Positions 63,576 through 64,000 of a stretch of DNA of 64,000 nt are shown here, one piece after another. The notes beneath the pieces were generated by a model, which did no database searches, had not been told where the DNA came from, and worked only from the letters and a program-made list of their open reading frames with translations. This DNA is from Clostridiales bacterium (GTDB lineage Bacteria > Bacillota > Clostridia > Lachnospirales > Lachnospiraceae), in contig JAGZDD010000003.1 of NCBI GenBank assembly GCA_018369015.1, forward strand, positions 21,376-85,375, read 5' to 3'. The number at the start of each line of letters is the position of its first letter. Positions within the stretch are counted from its first letter, which is position 1. The translations under genes were made by a program, and so were the position numbers.

Positions 63576-63863
63576 TGAAAGCCCCGGACGGCGGCTATGA
63601 GGCAGAACGTAAAGCACGAATACCACCGGCAGGCACGGAGCCATCTGGCTTTCATGCGTAGTGGCGCCGCGCGCAGCGCGGCATGAAAGTTTACTATAAA
63701 AGCTATCAAGTGGGCAGGCGCAGGAACAAGTTTACTTGACCCTGTGTCTGCACATTTGATAACCCCAAGGTATGAGCACGAGTTGCCGTCAGGCAGCGGA
63801 AAGTGCGGCGCTGCGTGCCTGTGTTGCTAAGCGCCGGTGTTGCTGCGTGCCAGTGGCACGCGT
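63576..63863. repeat. Composite GC-rich dispersed repeat at the window edge
   Basis: Contains the GAAAGCCCCGGACGGC module (63576-63607), the TTTCATG palindrome (63650-63688), ATCAAGTGGGCAGG, and the 80-bp block 63811-63890 that is 75/80 identical to 23441-23520. No genes. Confidence 0.8.
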
Positions 63864-64000
63864 CCAGCAACGACCGAAGCGGAGCGTAGACCGCTTGTCC
63901 AGCAACGACCGAAGCGGAGCGTAGACCACGCGTTTAGCGCCGACCGAAGTGGAACGTAGACCGCTTGTTAAGCACCGACCGGAGCGGCAGCGTAGACTGC
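63864..64000. repeat. 35-bp tandem repeat array, at least four units, running off the window
   Basis: Units at 63864-63898, 63899-63933, 63934-63968 and 63969-64000 (cut) share the core AGCAACGACCGAAGCGGAGC and GTAGACC. Units 1 and 2 are identical in their first 28 bases. A single unit occurs at 23492-23523 in the other composite copy, so the array arose by local expansion. Confidence 0.8.

Noticed and set aside
63864..64000. CRISPR array
   Set aside because: Units are contiguous 35-mers with no unique spacers and no cas gene is near; it is a degenerating tandem repeat.

Overview
The window looks like a chromosomal segment of an anaerobic gut Firmicute, probably Lachnospiraceae. This rests on strong GGAGG ribosome-binding sites, a ferredoxin-fused Etf with a GlcD-type oxidase, a YesMN/LplB/YtcP-type sugar locus, a Rho factor with a long disordered insert, a PxTG-anchored surface protein, several MATE exporters and many substrate-binding-protein ABC importers. 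It is an inference from gene content; no rRNA or marker gene is present.

Layout. 1-2.3 kb: a truncated GPH-type symporter followed by the two subunits of a C-glycoside deglycosidase-like enzyme (TIM barrel plus DUF6379 protein). 2.3-6.6 kb: rho and gdhA; the gdhA leader is split by a 190-bp MITE with a perfect 8-bp target duplication. 6.7-10.9 kb: a cell-wall protein, a segment bounded by 21-bp inverted repeats that carries an outward promoter, and a serine recombinase. Together these look like a phase-variation switch. 11-17 kb: a small membrane protein, a PucR-type regulator with a MATE exporter, a second MITE, and a GntR-controlled ABC-2 operon. 17.3-25.3 kb: an amino-acid ABC importer with fused binding protein and permease, then an oligopeptide/nickel-type ABC operon. 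25.5-34.6 kb: a LacI-controlled operon (sugar ABC importer, GH31, sulfatase, GH13) for an imported, possibly sulfated, alpha-glucoside. 35.3-37.5 kb: an RpiR regulator with a MATE exporter.

37.4-47.9 kb: two divergent operons. One holds an oligosaccharide ABC importer, the YesM/YesN two-component pair and ApbE. The other encodes an FMN-binding-domain-like protein, a PyrK-like iron-sulfur flavoprotein and a DHOD-like flavoprotein. The flavin-transferase next to a possible acceptor suggests an undescribed redox module. 48.0-49.9 kb: an AAA ATPase/RloB pair, probably an anti-phage system. 50.2-63.6 kb: a minus-strand catabolic region with two CocE/S15-type hydrolases (one carrying an extra N-terminal domain), GlcD-EtfA-EtfB, a MATE exporter, a second C-deglycosidase-like pair and a Lon-like AAA ATPase.

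The intergenic DNA is unusually informative. It has two families of dispersed elements: MITEs with GTAACAGTTCAGCC ends, and GC-rich palindromic repeats that recur near 4.4, 10.9, 23.4, 52.4, 59.4, 61.9 and 63.6 kb. The last ends in a 35-bp tandem array at the window edge. No tRNA, rRNA, CRISPR array or complete IS element was recognised.
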